This document shows positions 16,601 to 24,111 of a DNA stretch of 49,865 nucleotides, one piece after another. The notes under the pieces were generated by a model. The model searched no databases, was not told the DNA's origin, and saw nothing but the letters and a program-made list of their open reading frames with translations. Location: the NCBI GenBank assembly GCA_023418315.1, contig JAEZZY010000024.1:1-49865 (forward strand), in the 5' to 3' direction. Each line of letters starts with the position of its first letter. Position 1 is the stretch's first letter. The position numbers were made by a program, and so were the translations under genes. Origin of the DNA: Bacteroidota bacterium (GTDB taxonomy: Bacteria > Bacteroidota > Bacteroidia > Chitinophagales > Chitinophagaceae).

Positions 16601-17137
16601 GACTTGACTTTGCCGGATTTTCTTTCTTATCAACTTTACCCTAAAGTATTTGAAGATTATCTGAACATTAAACGTGCCTATGGAGATGTTTCCGTAGTGC
16701 CTACTCCTCTTTTTTATTATGGACTGAAGCAAGGAGAAGATGCGACCATCGAAATTGCCAAAGGGAAAACTTTGTTAATTCGTTTATTGAGCATCGGTCC
16801 TGTGGACGAACAAGGTAAGCGTACCGTTTTCTTTAAGCTGAACGGACAAACCCGCAACGTGGAAGTAAGCGACAAATCGGTGAAAGTGGATGTGAAAGAA
16901 AACAAGAAAGCGGATAAAGCTGACCCAAGTCAAATAGCGGCGCCTTTGCAAGGAATGTTATCCAAACTGCTGGTGAAAGCGGACGAGCAAGTGAAGAAAA
17001 ATCAACCGTTATTTGTCATCGAAGCCATGAAAATGGAAACCGTGGTAACAGCTACTACCGATGGAAAAGTAAAGCATATAGAATTAACGGCAGGCAGCTT
17101 GGTGAATACGGGCGACTGGGTGATGGTAGTAGGGTAG
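13697..17137 (+). CDS. pyc: Pyruvate carboxylase
   Basis: A full-length 1146-residue single-chain pyruvate carboxylase: pyruvate + HCO3- + ATP gives oxaloacetate, refilling the TCA cycle. Domain order is biotin carboxylase (residues about 1-450; LLIANRGEIAVRI, ATP-binding GGGGRGMR, GTVEFLVD, FIEVNPRIQVEHTVTE). The carboxyltransferase follows (about 530-830; YTDTTLRDAHQSLLATR, HLHTHDTS), then the allosteric/linker region and a C-terminal biotinyl domain with EAMKMET (biotinylated Lys near 1112). All key motifs are present. It is in the cytosol, monocistronic, and followed by a strong hairpin terminator. Confidence 0.97.
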   Translation: MQIKKLLIANRGEIAVRISRAATELHIPTVAIYTYEDRYSLHRYKADEAYQIGADNDPLKPYLDIDAIINVAKECGANAIHPGYGFLSENATFAQKCADNGIIFVGPKPSVMSALGDKVTAKSVAKKAGIPLIESNEAPLTEVKIALQEANRIGYPLMLKAAAGGGGRGMRVVRHDEDLKKAYNEAKSEAKNAFGDDTVFLEKFVENPKHIEVQIAADNYGNTVHLYERDCSVQRRFQKVVEIAPSVSLQEKTKQQLYEYAVRIAKAVNYNNLGTVEFLVDAHENIYFIEVNPRIQVEHTVTEMITGVDLIKTQLYVASDYKLSDVEIGLGEQHKIAKNGFAIQCRITTEDPPQDFKPDYGTLITYRNATGFGVRLDEGSTYPGMKISPFFDSMLVKVSTQGKSLDEAALKMHRALKEFRIRGVKNNIQFLENLITTEDFIAGNATVNFIQEHPELFQFTQRQDRGTKVLKFLADVTVNGNPDVKIKHDGRIFEKPIVPPFDHLKAYPEGTKNLLEKLGPEGLANWLKNETKIHYTDTTLRDAHQSLLATRMRTHDMLKVTEAFAKQHPQTFSMEVWGGATFDVCMRFLHEDPWKRLQAIRKTVPNILLQMLMRGMNGVGYAAYPDNLIEKFVEKSWENGIDIFRIFDSLNWMENVAPCIEMVRKKTNGIAEGALCYTGDILDVSKKKYTLEYYLQLAKDLENAGAHILCIKDMSGLLKPYAAKELISGLKATVNIPIHLHTHDTSSLQPATYLMAVEAGVDVLDCALGSLSGLTSQPNFNAVVEMMKFHQRENPYDIKSLQQFSDYWGTVREYYYPFESGLKAGAADVFQHEIPGGQYSNLKPQAIALGLGDKFEQIKETYAIVNDMFGDIVKVTPSSKVVGDMAQFMVANNLTREDVFAKGDTISFPESVQQFFSGGIGMPAGGFPEDLQKIVLKDKKPNTERAGKHLPSIDFDTELVKFQEQFGTDLTLPDFLSYQLYPKVFEDYLNIKRAYGDVSVVPTPLFYYGLKQGEDATIEIAKGKTLLIRLLSIGPVDEQGKRTVFFKLNGQTRNVEVSDKSVKVDVKENKKADKADPSQIAAPLQGMLSKLLVKADEQVKKNQPLFVIEAMKMETVVTATTDGKVKHIELTAGSLVNTGDWVMVVG

Positions 17138-17160
17138 CGACCGAAATTCATGAATAAAAA

Positions 17161-17193
17161 AAACAGGGCAATCCGGGAAGGGTTGCCCTGTTT
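17161..17193. terminator. Bidirectional intrinsic terminator
   Basis: The stem AAACAGGGCAATCC / GGGTTGCCCTGTTT has 14 pairs including one T-G wobble and a 5-base loop. An A-run lies on the left and a T-containing run on the right. It sits between the converging pyc and DUF4397 genes, so it can serve both. Confidence 0.85.
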
Positions 17194-17212
17194 GGGTTTG
17201 CCTATAGGCGTT

Positions 17213-17899
17213 CTAATTATTATTGATTAAAGTAAGTTTCATTCCTGCATTTCCGGAGCCATTGCGTGTACCTGTAAGTATGAAAGTATAAATCTTTCCG
17301 GCGAGGATGTTTTGATTGTTTAATTCTCCTTTCAGCGTAATCGTGTCTTTGTTATTCATCATGATATTGAGATTGCTGCCCGCATCTACTTCGCTAAAGG
17401 GCGTAATCGTTTTGTAGGGAATGGCGGAAGCAATCTTAGGTGTGCCTACATAGCAATCTACCAGCATATTATCCACACATAAATTTGCGAAGCGCACTTT
17501 TGCTTTTCCGGAAGAAGGAGCGGTAAGATCGTCTGTAGCAAATAAAATCTCCGGTGCGGTTACATTTCCTATTCCGAAGAAGCTATAATGCCCCGACTGC
17601 GCTAAGGATTGGGTAGTTTCCATCAAAGTTCCACCCGTAGAAGGGAAATAATAAGTGGCTTTTACATTGCCGCTGCGCACGCTTTTATAGCCTGAATTAG
17701 TCAGAAAGGTCATACCGGCAACGGAGTTCTGCAACGTGTCGTTGATTTTTATTTTCAGCGTATCGGCATTCATGACGGCATGCACAAACATAGCGCTGGC
17801 GGTAGGTCCGGTGGGCGGATTAGGCGTACCGCTTTCTTTGTTACAAGCAGCGAACGAAACCACAGCGGCAGCCGTCAAAAACAAAATGGATTTTCTCAT
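17213..17899 (-). CDS. DUF4397 domain lipoprotein
   Basis: A 228-residue exported protein. The lipobox is VVSFAAC (Cys near 19), followed by a short linker and a DUF4397 region: ASAMFVHAVMNADTLKIKIN, GKAKVRFANLCVDNMLVDCY and a C-terminal 'GKIYTFILTGT'. DUF4397 proteins are small beta-sandwich surface or periplasmic proteins common in Bacteroidota, with no known enzymatic role. It converges with pyc across the terminator and has a separate 38-base gap from the L,D-transpeptidase upstream, with which it may be cotranscribed. Confidence 0.85.
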   Translation of the reverse strand: MRKSILFLTAAAVVSFAACNKESGTPNPPTGPTASAMFVHAVMNADTLKIKINDTLQNSVAGMTFLTNSGYKSVRSGNVKATYYFPSTGGTLMETTQSLAQSGHYSFFGIGNVTAPEILFATDDLTAPSSGKAKVRFANLCVDNMLVDCYVGTPKIASAIPYKTITPFSEVDAGSNLNIMMNNKDTITLKGELNNQNILAGKIYTFILTGTRNGSGNAGMKLTLINNN

Positions 17900-17937
17900 G
17901 GTAACATGTTTTTTATATGGGTTGAAATTACGAATTT

Positions 17938-18861
17938 TTATTTGGCTTTAGCCGTATCGGCTATCGCCTGTTGCGTTCTTACCTGTTCGGAAATAGCTTG
18001 TTCCGAAAGAATGGTTGCCAAATGCGGCTGCACCACTTCCCTTATTTCTTCCTCCGAATGAGTAAGCGCTTTCCCATCCTCTAAAAGATTGAGCCAGGGT
18101 TTTCTTTCCCCAAAAGGATATTCTCCAAAAACGATTACCGGCGTGCCTTTCGCTATCAATTCCCCGTTTTTCAACTTCCATTGATCTGCCCATTCATACA
18201 AAAATTTGGCTTCATCTGCATACAACCGCAGGCAGGAATGTGAGGCCGGGTAACCAGGCATAGCGTATTGATGCCATCCTACGCCCATCTTGTTTTGAAT
18301 ATTAAAATTCCATTTCAGCACCCATTCCCGGTCTATCGAACTGCGCACTTCTTTGCCTTTCCAATTGGTAAAAAACAACCCCCTCGGTGTTTTTGTACTT
18401 TTCTTTCCCATGCTTGTAGGCCCCCATTTCAGCAATTGTCCGTTTTCATACACGCCATAGGTTTGGGAAGGATAGGAAAAGAGAATTATTTTTTTCACTT
18501 CTTTCAAATCGGCTACAGATTTGGGAAAAGTGCTGTACGCATTTCTGTCGGTAAGGAACGTGTCTGGAACGACCAGCGTATCTGCTTTCCACAGGTGTGC
18601 GGCATCAAGGCGGTTGAGCGCGAGAATAAGCGCTTGCTGCTCTTCCGCATAGGCATGAAATTGTTTTTTCCCGCTGTCGTTCATGCGCAACGGATGATAG
18701 GTGATTTCCACAGGTTTTATAGGCGGCGCGGGTGGGGCGGTGGTAGTATCGGAAAGCGGAGGTTTGTTTTTCGTTTGTTTTCCTTCTGCTTTGCGTGCTT
18801 CTTGCGTACAGGAAAAAAACAGAGGTAAACAGACAGCGGAAAGAAGCAAGGTTTTTTTCAC
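17938..18861 (-). CDS. L,D-transpeptidase (YkuD family) lipoprotein
   Basis: A 307-residue envelope protein. The lipobox LFFSC places the lipid on Cys18, followed by a Pro/Lys-rich linker (about 20-50). The YkuD catalytic region (about 120-245) contains KIILFSYPSQTYGVYENG, MGKKSTKTPRG, GWHQYAMPGY and SHSCLRLY, giving His197, His208, Ser209 and catalytic Cys210. These enzymes cross-link peptidoglycan stem peptides (3-3 links) or attach lipoproteins to it. The usual SHGC is SHSC here, a mild variation. It is anchored in the periplasm and is the first gene of a probable two-gene unit. Confidence 0.9.
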   Translation of the reverse strand: MKKTLLLSAVCLPLFFSCTQEARKAEGKQTKNKPPLSDTTTAPPAPPIKPVEITYHPLRMNDSGKKQFHAYAEEQQALILALNRLDAAHLWKADTLVVPDTFLTDRNAYSTFPKSVADLKEVKKIILFSYPSQTYGVYENGQLLKWGPTSMGKKSTKTPRGLFFTNWKGKEVRSSIDREWVLKWNFNIQNKMGVGWHQYAMPGYPASHSCLRLYADEAKFLYEWADQWKLKNGELIAKGTPVIVFGEYPFGERKPWLNLLEDGKALTHSEEEIREVVQPHLATILSEQAISEQVRTQQAIADTAKAK

Positions 18862-19019
18862 GGATGAATGTCTTTATTTTTTTAAAGGCAAGCGTGAATT
18901 TAGAATGAAAAAATGTATTGTTCTTGTTTTTCTTTCAGAAAAAAAATCCGGCTTTGCAGCGCTCTTGCATGGCTCAATATCCATCCACTGCATTGGGGGC
19001 AGTTTCCTATCTTAGCCCT

Positions 19020-19571
19020 ATGGAAAACAATATAGGCACAGGCTCTAAAGTGGAGCATCCGCATTTCGGAAAAGGCGTTATCGTAGAAATCACCAGCGAA
19101 TCCTATACGATATGGTTCAAATCGCAGAACACGGCAAAGACGGTCAGCAAAGACTATAAAGACCTGCGCATACTGCAAAGCATAGCTGCACAAGAACAAC
19201 CGCAGGGAGCAGGCAACATCAGCATTGCAGATATAGAAGAAGCGCTGGAAAATGTGCTGGAACGCAGGCTCAATGAATTTCAACTGGTGCCTATGGCAAA
19301 TAAATGGGGCAACGGTTCTCTGATTTTGCAGCCATCCGATTCGTCTATGCAAACCAAAGAAATTCCCATCGAAACCTTTTTTCATAAAATTGTGATGGTA
19401 AGAGACCGGTTGCGCCTGATCGAACAAAAAATAAATGCTCATAAACTACTTACCGATGAGGATAAAGTGGATCTGCAACAATACATTACCGGCATTTACG
19501 GCTCGCTTACTACCTTTAATGTATTGTTCAAAGAAACGCATCATCAGTTTAAAGGGAGTGGCGGCTTTTAA
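19020..19571 (+). CDS. Conserved hypothetical protein with tudor-like N-terminus
   Basis: The 183-residue frame from the ATG at 19020 begins MENNIGTGSKVEHPHFGKGV and continues IVEITSESYTIWFKSQNTAK. This is a beta-barrel segment like the 'V.HP.FG.G.I' region at the C-terminus of UvrD/PcrA helicases. The remainder is helical and charged, with a central LILQPSDSSMQTKEIPIETF segment. The longer frame from 18918 adds a non-conserved hydrophobic leader and is not preferred. It is cytoplasmic with unknown function, and lies just upstream of the rRNA methyltransferase. Confidence 0.72.
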   Translation: MENNIGTGSKVEHPHFGKGVIVEITSESYTIWFKSQNTAKTVSKDYKDLRILQSIAAQEQPQGAGNISIADIEEALENVLERRLNEFQLVPMANKWGNGSLILQPSDSSMQTKEIPIETFFHKIVMVRDRLRLIEQKINAHKLLTDEDKVDLQQYITGIYGSLTTFNVLFKETHHQFKGSGGF

Positions 19572-19676
19572 ATGAATACTTGCCTGCGCCCTATAATTAG
19601 GCATGATTTTCCCCCATTAATGTAACACAAGTAAAACCAGACTATCTTGACGCCAGACCACAGCCCAAAGCATCTC

Positions 19677-20603
19677 ATGTTTCGCAACCGCTTGCAGAAA
19701 ATGTGGAAGCATTATAGCAAGCCCGCAGGCAAGCAACATATTTTTTGCTTTCGGTTTTACGACCACGATCTCCCGGAATTTCCCTTTGCCATAGATTTTT
19801 ATGACGGTGTTATTCATGCTTCGGAATACAAGCGTAGGCACGGTATGGAAGAAGAGGAACACGAACAATGGCTGGAAGCATGTAAAAAAACGATAGCGGA
19901 GGTGGTATCGGTGGAGGAAACGGACGTATTTATGAAAACCCGCCAGCGCAAAGAAGGCAGGCAAGGGCAATATGATAAATTTGCAGAGCAGAAAAAAGAA
20001 AAAATAGTGCGTGAAGGCGATCTTAAATTTATCATCAACCTTACCGACTATTTGGATACGGGTTTGTTCCTCGACCACCGCATCACCAGGGCAAGAGTGC
20101 GTGATGAAGCCCGCGGAAAAAACGTGCTGAATCTATTTTGCTATACCGGCTCCTTCAGCGTGTATGCGGCGGCGGGCGGTGCCGCTTCGGTTACTTCGGT
20201 GGATCTCTCCAAGACCTATATCAATTGGGCAAAACGAAATATGCAATTCAACAAACTTTATGATGATAAAAAGCATGAATTTGTGCAGGCAGATGTGATG
20301 GACATTATCCGGGAACTGCCCAAAGAAGCCTATGATCTTATCATTTGCGACCCACCCACCTTCAGCAACAGCAAGCGAATGGACGATATTTTTGATGTGC
20401 AGAGAGACCATGTACATTTATTAAAAAAACTTCTTTATGCCACCAAAGAAGAAGGTAGGATTTATTTCAGCAACAACTATCGTAAATTTGAAATAGACCG
20501 CGATGCCCTTCCTGCTTTTGAGGTGAAAGACATTACCGGAGTCACTACGCCGTTCGATTTTCAGGGAAGGTTGCACCGCTCCTGCTTTGTGCTAACGAAA
20601 TAA
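19677..20603 (+). CDS. 23S rRNA methyltransferase, RlmK type (stand-alone)
   Basis: The 309-residue frame matches the C-terminal half (RlmK) of the E. coli RlmKL fusion along its length. Matching segments are MFRNRLQKMWKHY at the start, RFYDHDLPEFPFAIDFYDGV, VFMKTRQRKEG, NLTDYLDTGLFLDHRITRAR, and the SAM-binding NLFCYTGSFSVYAAAGGA. The catalytic DPPTFSNSKRM and FDVQRDHVHLL are also present. RlmK makes m7G2069 in 23S rRNA. Here the RlmL half (THUMP and m2G2445 activity) is absent, so the enzyme stands alone. The ATG at 19677 fits the family start better than a TTG at 19647. Confidence 0.9.
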   Translation: MFRNRLQKMWKHYSKPAGKQHIFCFRFYDHDLPEFPFAIDFYDGVIHASEYKRRHGMEEEEHEQWLEACKKTIAEVVSVEETDVFMKTRQRKEGRQGQYDKFAEQKKEKIVREGDLKFIINLTDYLDTGLFLDHRITRARVRDEARGKNVLNLFCYTGSFSVYAAAGGAASVTSVDLSKTYINWAKRNMQFNKLYDDKKHEFVQADVMDIIRELPKEAYDLIICDPPTFSNSKRMDDIFDVQRDHVHLLKKLLYATKEEGRIYFSNNYRKFEIDRDALPAFEVKDITGVTTPFDFQGRLHRSCFVLTK

Positions 20604-20648
20604 ATTTTTTCGGAAACGGGCAGGTTTTTTTAATTTACAAGGAAGAAC

Positions 20649-21554
20649 ATGACTATGGAATTTATAGACTATTATAAAATTTTAGAAGTAGATAAAAACG
20701 CTACCCAAGACCAAATCCGATCTGCCTACCGGAAACTGGCGCGAAAATATCATCCAGACCTTAACCCCAATGATGCTACCGCTCATAAAAAATTTCAACA
20801 AATCAATGAAGCCAATGAAGTGCTGAGCGATCCCGAAAAACGAAAAAAATATGACCGGTACGGCGCAGACTGGAAACATGCGGATCAGTTTGAACAAGCA
20901 AAAAAACAACAAGGACAGCAGAGGCAATCTTCCGGCGGATTCGGAGAAGGAAGCGAATATTTCAGCTATGAAGGCGGCGGCGATTTTTCCGATTTTTTTG
21001 AATCTATCTTCGGTAGAACGGGTGGTAGCGGCAATCGTCAGTTTCGCGGACAGGATTACCAATCGGAGCTGCACCTGCGCCTCACCGATGCCTATAAAAC
21101 TCATCCGCAGATACTCACCGTACACAACAAACAAGTGCGCATCACCATCCCGGCAGGGATTGAAGACGGGCAAACGATAAGGCTGAAAGGCTATGGCGGT
21201 GCAGGAGTGAATGGCGGCCCGAACGGCGATTTGTATCTGACGTTTGTGCTGACCAACGATACGCCTTTTCGCCGCAAGGGAGATGACCTGGAACTGGATG
21301 TGCTCATTGATCTCTACACGGCAGTGCTGGGCGGCGAGGTAATGGTGGACACGATGGACGGTAAAGTGAAGCTGAAAGTGGCTCCGGAAACCCAGAACGG
21401 AACACGCACCCGGCTGAAAGGAAAAGGTTTTCCTGTTTATAAAAAAGAAGGTGTTTTCGGCGATTTGTACGTTACCTATAAAGTACAATTACCCACCCGC
21501 CTTACCAAAAAACAAAAACAGCTTTTTGAAGAATTGAAAAACACAAAAAACTGA
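20649..21554 (+). CDS. cbpA: DnaJ-type co-chaperone, CbpA-like
   Basis: A 301-residue J-domain protein. The J domain occupies residues about 4-72 (DYYKILEVDKNATQDQIRSA, HPD motif in KYHPDLNP). It is followed by a Gly/Phe-rich linker (about 85-140) and two beta-sandwich C-terminal domains (VRITIPAGIEDGQTIRLKGY; TRTRLKGKGFPVYKKEG). There is no zinc-finger domain, so it is of the CbpA rather than DnaJ type. It stimulates Hsp70 ATPase and can bind curved DNA in E. coli. An in-frame ATG two codons in (20655) is an equally good start. The CbpM modulator gene follows 4 bases after its stop. Confidence 0.93.
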   Translation: MTMEFIDYYKILEVDKNATQDQIRSAYRKLARKYHPDLNPNDATAHKKFQQINEANEVLSDPEKRKKYDRYGADWKHADQFEQAKKQQGQQRQSSGGFGEGSEYFSYEGGGDFSDFFESIFGRTGGSGNRQFRGQDYQSELHLRLTDAYKTHPQILTVHNKQVRITIPAGIEDGQTIRLKGYGGAGVNGGPNGDLYLTFVLTNDTPFRRKGDDLELDVLIDLYTAVLGGEVMVDTMDGKVKLKVAPETQNGTRTRLKGKGFPVYKKEGVFGDLYVTYKVQLPTRLTKKQKQLFEELKNTKN

Positions 21555-21558
21555 TCGT

Positions 21559-21837
21559 ATGGAGCAAACCTATTTTATATCCGTAGAGGAATGTTGCCGT
21601 CATTACCGGATTGAAACGGCGTTTATAGATTCGCTGGAAGCGCATGGATTAATCGCTGTAAGGGTACAAGACATGCAACGCTACATAGAGGAGGATCATC
21701 TTCCTCAGCTCGAAAAATTTATCAACATGCACTATGAAATGGATATAAACATAGCAGGCATAGAAGTAATCTTCCGCCTGCTGGGGCAGATAGAACAGTT
21801 GCAAGGAGAAATGAGAAAGCTACATGCACGGATGTGA
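21559..21837 (+). CDS. cbpM: Chaperone modulator CbpM
   Basis: A 92-residue, all-helical protein of the MerR-like CbpM family: FISVEECCRHYRIETAFIDS, then 'LEAHGLIAV', and a C-terminal helix INIAGIEVIFRLLGQIEQLQ-like segment. CbpM binds the J domain of CbpA and blocks its co-chaperone and DNA-binding activities. The 4-base spacing after cbpA and the known partnership make this call strong. The pair behaves as an activity switch on one transcript. Confidence 0.88.
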   Translation: MEQTYFISVEECCRHYRIETAFIDSLEAHGLIAVRVQDMQRYIEEDHLPQLEKFINMHYEMDINIAGIEVIFRLLGQIEQLQGEMRKLHARM

Positions 21838-22045
21838 GTTTGCCTCGCTTCAACTCTCTTCGCTCCCGTTCATCCCATTTCCGTTCTTAGGCTTTTGCGT
21901 CCGGTAAGTTTTCAATGAATCCCCTCCAAAGGCTTACCTGTACTAACTCTTAAGCGATTTTAAGCACCATTTTTGACCATTATGTCGCTTTTAAAATCAC
22001 AATTTCTGAGGGTACGGAATTTAAACGTTCCGATGCATCAATGCT

Positions 22046-22825
22046 TTAGAAGAACAAGCCTAAGCGGAGTGCAAAATTATTCAGACGAATATTTCCATCG
22101 CTATAGCTGCCGGGGTAAATGAGATTATACTTCGCAGGGTTGGTAACATCCGGTGCAAAACCATTGTTGAAGAACAGACCTGCATACGCCGCCATACGGT
22201 CGGAGAAAGGATAATGTACACCCAGTCCCACATTCAGCTGGAAATTCATAGGCGCTACTGCCAGCGTACCGCTCAGCTTCACTTTCTCTTCGGAATAATC
22301 CTGCATGTTATTAAGTGCATCGGTTGCTTTTACGGTATAGGTAGCTTTCTTGCCAATGTTAAAACCGCCGGTAAGTCCCGCTTGACCGAAGAAATACATT
22401 CCGTTTGTAATGGGCGCCGTTTTCAGTTTTATGTTTACGGGAATTTCCAAGTATTGCAGGTTGTAATTGAAATCGGCATTATAAACCGTATTGGGGGTTG
22501 CGGTCTGGTCTATGCGCGAAGCCATTATTTTTCCGCCCGTACCGTTTATCTGTAGCCCCGTAGCTAATGCGTATCGGTCAGCAAACCAGTAATCCATCAG
22601 AATACCCCAGGTGAAGCCTGTTTTACTGCCGTTGTTGGTAACGTTGTATGCGCCATCGCTGCTTTTGGAATTGGCAGGGCGCATCCAGCTTATATTGGGA
22701 GCAATATAGGCGCCAAAACGCACTTTGGAACTTTTGGAATCTGATGAATATTCGTTTTCATCCTGGGCCAGCAAGGAAGTGGTAACGAATAAACCTAAGG
22801 ATAGCGTAATGAGTGTTTTTTTCAT
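22046..22825 (-). CDS. PorT-like outer-membrane beta-barrel protein
   Basis: A 259-residue protein with a cleavable signal peptide (cut probably after SLLAQ) and alternating beta-strands typical of the OMP_b-brl_2/PorT family. Markers are 'LEIPVNIKLKT', 'YFFGQAGLTGGFNIGKKATY' and the C-terminal strand ending in an aromatic residue (FALRLGLFF), the outer-membrane assembly signal. Proteins of this family are 8-stranded barrels, and some act in T9SS assembly. No specific role is supported. It converges with cbpM across 208 bases. Confidence 0.87.
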   Translation of the reverse strand: MKKTLITLSLGLFVTTSLLAQDENEYSSDSKSSKVRFGAYIAPNISWMRPANSKSSDGAYNVTNNGSKTGFTWGILMDYWFADRYALATGLQINGTGGKIMASRIDQTATPNTVYNADFNYNLQYLEIPVNIKLKTAPITNGMYFFGQAGLTGGFNIGKKATYTVKATDALNNMQDYSEEKVKLSGTLAVAPMNFQLNVGLGVHYPFSDRMAAYAGLFFNNGFAPDVTNPAKYNLIYPGSYSDGNIRLNNFALRLGLFF

Positions 22826-22904
22826 GAGTTGAATTTTTTTAGGTAATAAATGAATGCTGTATCATTGCAGCAATCTTGGAGCAAAATAAAATGTATTCAG
22901 CGAA

Positions 22905-23945
22905 ATGAAAAATAAAAACTTGTATGCCGTTGCCCTGGTTTTAATCGCCGGCATCCTTAGTTTGCCCGCATGTAAGGAAGCGCAGCACCCCGATGTGGAA
23001 GCCGTGGAAATTACCTTGAATACCCGGCGTTTAGACAGAGACCTTGCCGCCATAGATACAAACGCCATAGCGGCTGAGTTGCCCGGTTTAAAGAAAAAAT
23101 ATCCCTATTTTCTGGATTTTTATCTGGATACCCTAATGGGGTTTCAAATACATGGCGATTATTCCGAAACAAACCCGTATATAGCACAAGGGCTGCACAC
23201 CTTTCTTACCTATCCCGATTTTCGAGGTTTGTTTGATTCCATTGCCTATCATTATCCCGATACCAAAGATATAGACGCCCAATTGAAAAAAGGATTTCAG
23301 TATCTGAAATATTATTACCCTCATTACCCCATTCCTGATATTATTTACCTCAACTCCAATCTGAACAACTACGCCGCATTTACCTACGACACACTGGCTA
23401 TAGGCATCGGTTTGGATATGTATCTGGGAGAGCAATATCCGTTTTACCGCTCGGTGGAAATACCCGATTATGCCATCCGGCGCTGTAAAGAAGCCTATAT
23501 TCCGGTAAATGTGTTTAAAGCCATTTACACCTCTATGCACCCCTTTGTGATGGACGGAAGAACGTTGCTGGATATGATGATTCAGAAAGGAAAAGAACAA
23601 TATTTTCTCAGCAAAACAATTCCCTTCGTAGAAGAGCCGATACGCCTCGGCTATAGTAAAGAACAGCTTGAATGGTGCAAAGCGAGTGAAACGGCTATCT
23701 ATAATTTTTTTATTGACAAGCAACTTCTGTATGCTACCAATCTGCAACAAATCATGCGCTACGTAACGGATGGTCCTACTTCCGCCGGTATGCCGCCCGA
23801 AAGCCCCGGAAATATTGCCGCATGGATAGGCTATAGAATAGTGCAGGAATATATGGACAAACAGGAAAATACAACGATGCAGCAACTGTTTGCTACCGAG
23901 GATGCCCAGCATATTTTACAACAGTCGAAATACAAACCAAAGTAA
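22905..23945 (+). CDS. gldB: GldB-like gliding motility lipoprotein
   Basis: A 346-residue lipoprotein (lipobox SLPAC, Cys23) that resembles GldB. It begins with RRLDRDLAAIDTNAIAAELP, then KKYPYFLDFYLDTLMGF, a YYYPHYPIPDIIYLNSNLNN segment, and IGIGLDMYLGEQYPFYR. The C-terminus is 'GNIAAWIGYRIVQEYM'. In flavobacteria GldB is one of the lipoproteins needed for gliding and is widespread in Bacteroidota, including non-gliders. No other gld gene is in this window apart from the gliding-type C-terminal module at 30.2 kb. The symbol is given with moderate certainty. Confidence 0.75.
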   Translation: MKNKNLYAVALVLIAGILSLPACKEAQHPDVEAVEITLNTRRLDRDLAAIDTNAIAAELPGLKKKYPYFLDFYLDTLMGFQIHGDYSETNPYIAQGLHTFLTYPDFRGLFDSIAYHYPDTKDIDAQLKKGFQYLKYYYPHYPIPDIIYLNSNLNNYAAFTYDTLAIGIGLDMYLGEQYPFYRSVEIPDYAIRRCKEAYIPVNVFKAIYTSMHPFVMDGRTLLDMMIQKGKEQYFLSKTIPFVEEPIRLGYSKEQLEWCKASETAIYNFFIDKQLLYATNLQQIMRYVTDGPTSAGMPPESPGNIAAWIGYRIVQEYMDKQENTTMQQLFATEDAQHILQQSKYKPK

Positions 23946-24111
23946 ATATGGACTTTTAATCATGGGCTTTTTAGCCATTTTGGAATGTCCTGTATTGAAT
24001 GTTGCATTTTCCTATTGAAATTTTGCCCCTCGGTGGAAAACTATCGGCTTTTCCCTAAGCGGTTTTTCATTTACTTTGTAGCCATCCTGTTATTAAGGTG
24101 GAATCGTGCAC

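Noticed and set aside
21952..21998. AAGCGA/TCGCTT and GATTTTAA/TTAAAATC inverted repeats between cbpM and the barrel gene
   Set aside because: The arms overlap, are AT-rich and far apart, and no T-run follows. They are too weak to call a terminator or an operator.
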